From: Ruminococcus sp.
GTDB taxonomy: Bacteria; Bacillota; Clostridia; Oscillospirales; Ruminococcaceae
Length of the DNA: 34,785 nt
Direction: 5' to 3'
NCBI GenBank assembly: GCA_017519415.1
Contig: JAFWSI010000035.1
Span: forward strand, 1 to 34,785
Under the pieces are notes generated by a model. That model did no database searches. It saw only the letters and a list, made by a program, of their open reading frames with translations, and was not told the origin of the DNA. The position numbers and the translations under genes are program-made. How positions within the stretch are numbered: the stretch's first letter is position 1; every line of letters starts with the position of its first letter. Below are positions 32,202 through 34,785 of this stretch, one piece after another.

Positions 32202-32225
32202 TAAAAAACCTGTAGAACTTACAGG
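32202..32225 (-). terminator. Rho-independent terminator of the clpC-cohesin operon
   Basis: On the minus strand, CCTGTA-AGTTC-TACAGG followed by TTTTTTATTTT. A larger bulged hairpin (GAGGG and GACCCTT pairing, about 32272-32300) sits closer to the gene and may add stability. Confidence 0.7.
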
Positions 32226-32309
32226 CGTGTCCTTTCGGGTAAAAAACAAAATTTCATTGAAGAAGTTTAAGAGGGGACCCTTTTCAGAAGGGTCTCCCTC
32301 ATAAAATAC

Positions 32310-33002
32310 TCATTTCACCGTAATACTGCCCTCGGTGAGATGCTCGAAGGCGAACTTCTCGAAGGACATATCGTTTTCAAAATTGCGGAACATATCCGAC
32401 TCCATGTAATAGTAGCCCAGCTTGTACACAGCTCCGGGCTGAGCGTTATCGGGCACCTTGAAGTAGAAAGTTGCAATATCGCCGTCCAGTCCGTCGTTTT
32501 CCTTGAAGATAGTCGCAAAGAATACCGAGCGGAGATGCTTCTTTATAAGCTCGTCATGGAGATTTCTGCGCCAGTCTCTTGCTTCAAAGCCCATATTGAG
32601 CTCGCAGGCGTCGCCCACCTTGTACTTGGGCACCAGATCCTCCTCGTTGCGGAGCTGACACTCCAGCACATCGGGATATGTTATGTGTATACCGCACATA
32701 TTCCATTTCTGCTGAGCGCCTCTTACAGAGACGGTCACCTCCGCGATCTCGCCGGCAGAAACGGTGGTATCGCTTATCTTTATAAAAGGTCCCCCGTCAA
32801 TATCGGGGACATCCGCGTACTTCTGACGCATGAGCTCCATGCTGTCGGATACGCTGCCCTGATTTCCCTGAGCTGAGCCCCCGCTGCCCGATACGGCAGT
32901 ACCGCCGCTCTTCGGCGTGCTTTTCTTTGTGTCGGAGCAGCCCGCCGCACAGGACAGAGCCAGCGACAATGCAAGAGCGGCTGCTGCGAATTTATGCTTC
33001 AT
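32310..33002 (-). CDS. Lipoprotein with a single cohesin-like domain
   Basis: 230 residues. The lipobox ends at Cys22 (SCAAGC), followed by a Ser/Gly/Lys-rich spacer (about 23-60) and one beta-sandwich domain (about 72-230). The domain follows the cohesin pattern: a first strand and turn (IKISDTTVSAGEIAEVTVSV), GIHITYPDVLE at the position of the 'yD..vLe' strand, RSVFFATIFKENDGLDGDIA for the 'v.flf....g..dGvla' stretch, FYFKVPDNAQPGAVYKL, and a closing GSITV. Cohesins bind dockerins, so a lipid-anchored one would fix cellulosomal enzymes to the membrane. The start is in-frame with AAAGGAG 10 bases ahead and overlaps the end of clpC by 11 bases. The cohesin call is by eye; a generic Ig-like domain is the alternative. 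Confidence 0.62.
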   Translation of the reverse strand: MKHKFAAAALALSLALSCAAGCSDTKKSTPKSGGTAVSGSGGSAQGNQGSVSDSMELMRQKYADVPDIDGGPFIKISDTTVSAGEIAEVTVSVRGAQQKWNMCGIHITYPDVLECQLRNEEDLVPKYKVGDACELNMGFEARDWRRNLHDELIKKHLRSVFFATIFKENDGLDGDIATFYFKVPDNAQPGAVYKLGYYYMESDMFRNFENDMSFEKFAFEHLTEGSITVK

Positions 33003-34785
33003 CTTCCGGCTTCTCCTTTCTTCCCTCAACGAAGAGCTCACCGTCCCTGACGGAGATCTCTATCCTGTCAACCTCAGAGGCGTGCTCGATGATTATATCA
33101 GCCACCTTGTCCTCAATATCCTGACGGATAACGCGGCGAATATCTCTTGCGCCGTAGGGCTTTCCGAAGGATTTCTCGGCGATGAGCTCAAGAGCCTCGC
33201 GGGTATATCCGAGAGTTATGTTCTTTTCGGCAAGGGGCTCCTTCATCTCGTCGAGAGTAAGAGCTGCAATGTCGGCGTAATTCTCCTTTGTGAGATCCCT
33301 GAACACGACTATCTCGTCGATACGGCTTATGAACTCGGGGCGGAGGAAGTCTCTCAGACCCTTCATGGCCTTATCGCGGGTTATCTCGTTTTCCGTGCGG
33401 TTGAAGCCCACGCCTATGCTCTTGTCGGTAGAGCCTGCGTTGGAGGTCATGCAGATTATTGTATTTGCAAAGTTTACCGTTCTTCCGTGAGCGTCGTCCA
33501 CCTTGCCCTCGTCAAGTATCTGCATGAGTATATTCATAACGTCGGGATGTGCCTTTTCTATCTCGTCAAAGAGTATAACGGAATAGGGCTTGCGGCGCAC
33601 CTTTTCGGTGAGCTGTCCCGCCTCGTCGTAGCCTACATAGCCGGGGGGCGAGCCTATCATTCTCGCAACGGAATGCTTTTCCATATATTCCGTCATATCC
33701 AGTCTGATAAGCGGGTCGGGAGAGTCGAAAAGCTCCTCCGCCAGCACTTTTACAAGCTCCGTCTTGCCCACGCCCGTAGGTCCCACGAATATGAAGGAAG
33801 CGGGTCTGCGGCGCTTGCTGAGCTGAACTCTCGTGCGCTTTATGGCTCTTGTGAGAACTCCCACAGCCTCGTCCTGACCGAGGACTCTCCTCTTGAGAGC
33901 CTCCTCGAGCCTTGCTATCTTCAGGAATTCGTTCTCGGCTATCTTGCTTGCGGGGATACCCGTCCAGCGCTCAACGACCTTGGTGACGTCGGACTCCTCC
34001 ACGCTGACGTTTTCTGCCTTTTCCCTGAGCTTATCCTCGTTCTCGCGGAGGTGTATGAGCTTGCCCTTCACCTCTGCAAGAGCCTTGTAATCTATCTCTT
34101 CCTCCTCGGACAGGTATTTTTCCTTATCCTGGAGCTCCTTTACTTCCTTCTTGTACTTCTCGTACTCGCCTATTTCGGGAGAGCGTATGGAAGCGTACGC
34201 GCAGCTTTCGTCCAGAAGGTCTATGGCTTTGTCGGGCAGGAAGCGGTCTGTGATATAACGCTCGGAGAGCACCGCGCACACTCTCACAAGGTAATCGGAG
34301 ATATGCACTCTGTGGAACTGCTCGTAGTATTTCTTTATTCCCACCAGTACCTCAACGGTCTCCTCAATGGTAGGCTCGTTTACGGTAACGGGCTGGAAAC
34401 GGCGCTCGAGAGCGGAGTCCTTTTCGATGTACTTGCGGTACTCGCCGAAGGTGGTAGCTCCTATGACCTGCACCTCGCCTCTCGAAAGAGCGGGCTTGAG
34501 GATATTTGCAGCGTTCATGGAGCCCTCGGAATCTCCTGCGCCCACAAGGTTGTGCACCTCGTCGATGAAGAGTATTATATTGCCCTCGCGCTTTACCTCG
34601 TCAACAAGACCCTTCACACGGCTCTCGAACTGTCCGCGGAACTGAGTTCCCGCAACGAGAGCTGTGAGATCAAGGAGGTAGAGCTTCTTGTCCGTAAGGT
34701 TGAAGGGCACATTGCCCTCGTTTATGCGCAGAGCAATACCCTCTGCGATAGCGGTCTTGCCCACGCCGGGCTCGCCGATAAGGCA
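32992..34785 (-). CDS. clpC: Clp ATPase, ClpC type (N-terminus outside the window)
   Basis: 597 residues are visible; the gene continues past the right edge. The fragment begins in the first P-loop ([16 protein letters not shown]), then shows Walker [15 protein letters not shown], a short middle coiled-coil (about 200-260), the second P-loop [10 protein letters not shown], Walker [13 protein letters not shown], and the C-terminal D2-small domain. The short middle region favours ClpC over ClpB, and IGVGF is in the place of the ClpP-binding loop. ClpC unfolds proteins for ClpP and is part of general protein quality control. The downstream cohesin-like gene overlaps its 3' end by 11 bases, so they share a transcript. 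Confidence 0.92.
   Translation of the reverse strand, partial: CLIGEPGVGKTAIAEGIALRINEGNVPFNLTDKKLYLLDLTALVAGTQFRGQFESRVKGLVDEVKREGNIILFIDEVHNLVGAGDSEGSMNAANILKPALSRGEVQVIGATTFGEYRKYIEKDSALERRFQPVTVNEPTIEETVEVLVGIKKYYEQFHRVHISDYLVRVCAVLSERYITDRFLPDKAIDLLDESCAYASIRSPEIGEYEKYKKEVKELQDKEKYLSEEEEIDYKALAEVKGKLIHLRENEDKLREKAENVSVEESDVTKVVERWTGIPASKIAENEFLKIARLEEALKRRVLGQDEAVGVLTRAIKRTRVQLSKRRRPASFIFVGPTGVGKTELVKVLAEELFDSPDPLIRLDMTEYMEKHSVARMIGSPPGYVGYDEAGQLTEKVRRKPYSVILFDEIEKAHPDVMNILMQILDEGKVDDAHGRTVNFANTIICMTSNAGSTDKSIGVGFNRTENEITRDKAMKGLRDFLRPEFISRIDEIVVFRDLTKENYADIAALTLDEMKEPLAEKNITLGYTREALELIAEKSFGKPYGARDIRRVIRQDIEDKVADIIIEHASEVDRIEISVRDGELFVEGRKEKPEDEA

Noticed and set aside
1-34785. CRISPR arrays, tRNA or rRNA genes, transposases or phage genes.
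   Set aside because: None was seen on reading through both strands; only short palindromic elements were found.

Overview
The window looks like chromosome from a cellulosome-making, gut or rumen Ruminococcus (R. flavefaciens / R. champanellensis group; the species is an inference). Four secreted proteins carry dockerin modules with paired calcium-binding repeats: a CAP-domain protein, a GH10/GH43 xylanase, a serpin and a GH74 xyloglucanase. A fifth, lipid-anchored protein looks like a single cohesin, the dockerin's partner. spoIVA and a sipL-like gene mark the endospore-former lineage of Clostridia. Most promoters are sigma-A type with 17-base spacers, and about two thirds have a TGn extended -10.

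Layout. 1-1081: tail of an MBL-fold hydrolase whose front half is missing, abutting the last codons of a likely sortase substrate and a complete sortase. 1125-4835: membrane-anchored protein (-), possible small RNA (+), small cytosolic protein (+), CAP-dockerin protein (+) and a lipoprotein (-). 5002-8621: two-gene heterodimeric ABC exporter (-). 8805-11065: two convergent CPBP (CAAX-type) membrane proteases. 11579-15469: xylanase with an internal dockerin (+), then a cluster of hairpins. 15737-18822: sipL-spoIVA (-). 19148-20349: unknown protein with an operator-like palindrome, and a Nudix hydrolase (+). 20443-22566: dockerin-serpin (-). 22810-23679: esterase (+). 23745-25845: LytS-type sensor kinase and a REC-SARP-like regulator (-). 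25846-26798: gene-free, with two near-identical palindromes on opposed promoters, followed by a highly folded RNA of about 385 nt with its own promoter and terminator. 26799-29633: GH74-dockerin (+). 29860-32082: alpha/beta hydrolase and DUF4317 protein (-). 32310-34785: cohesin-like lipoprotein downstream of clpC (-), with clpC running off the window end.

How it fits together. The dockerin proteins would be exported and docked on cohesins. The xylanase and xyloglucanase attack hemicellulose, the serpin may shield the complex from proteases, and the CAP protein's role is unknown. The sortase and the cohesin-like lipoprotein are two possible routes for fixing such complexes to the surface. The features that most deserve follow-up are the structured RNA (26232-26617), the paired-palindrome control region (25887-26072) and the cohesin-like lipoprotein (32310-33002). 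All calls come from reading the sequence without database searches.
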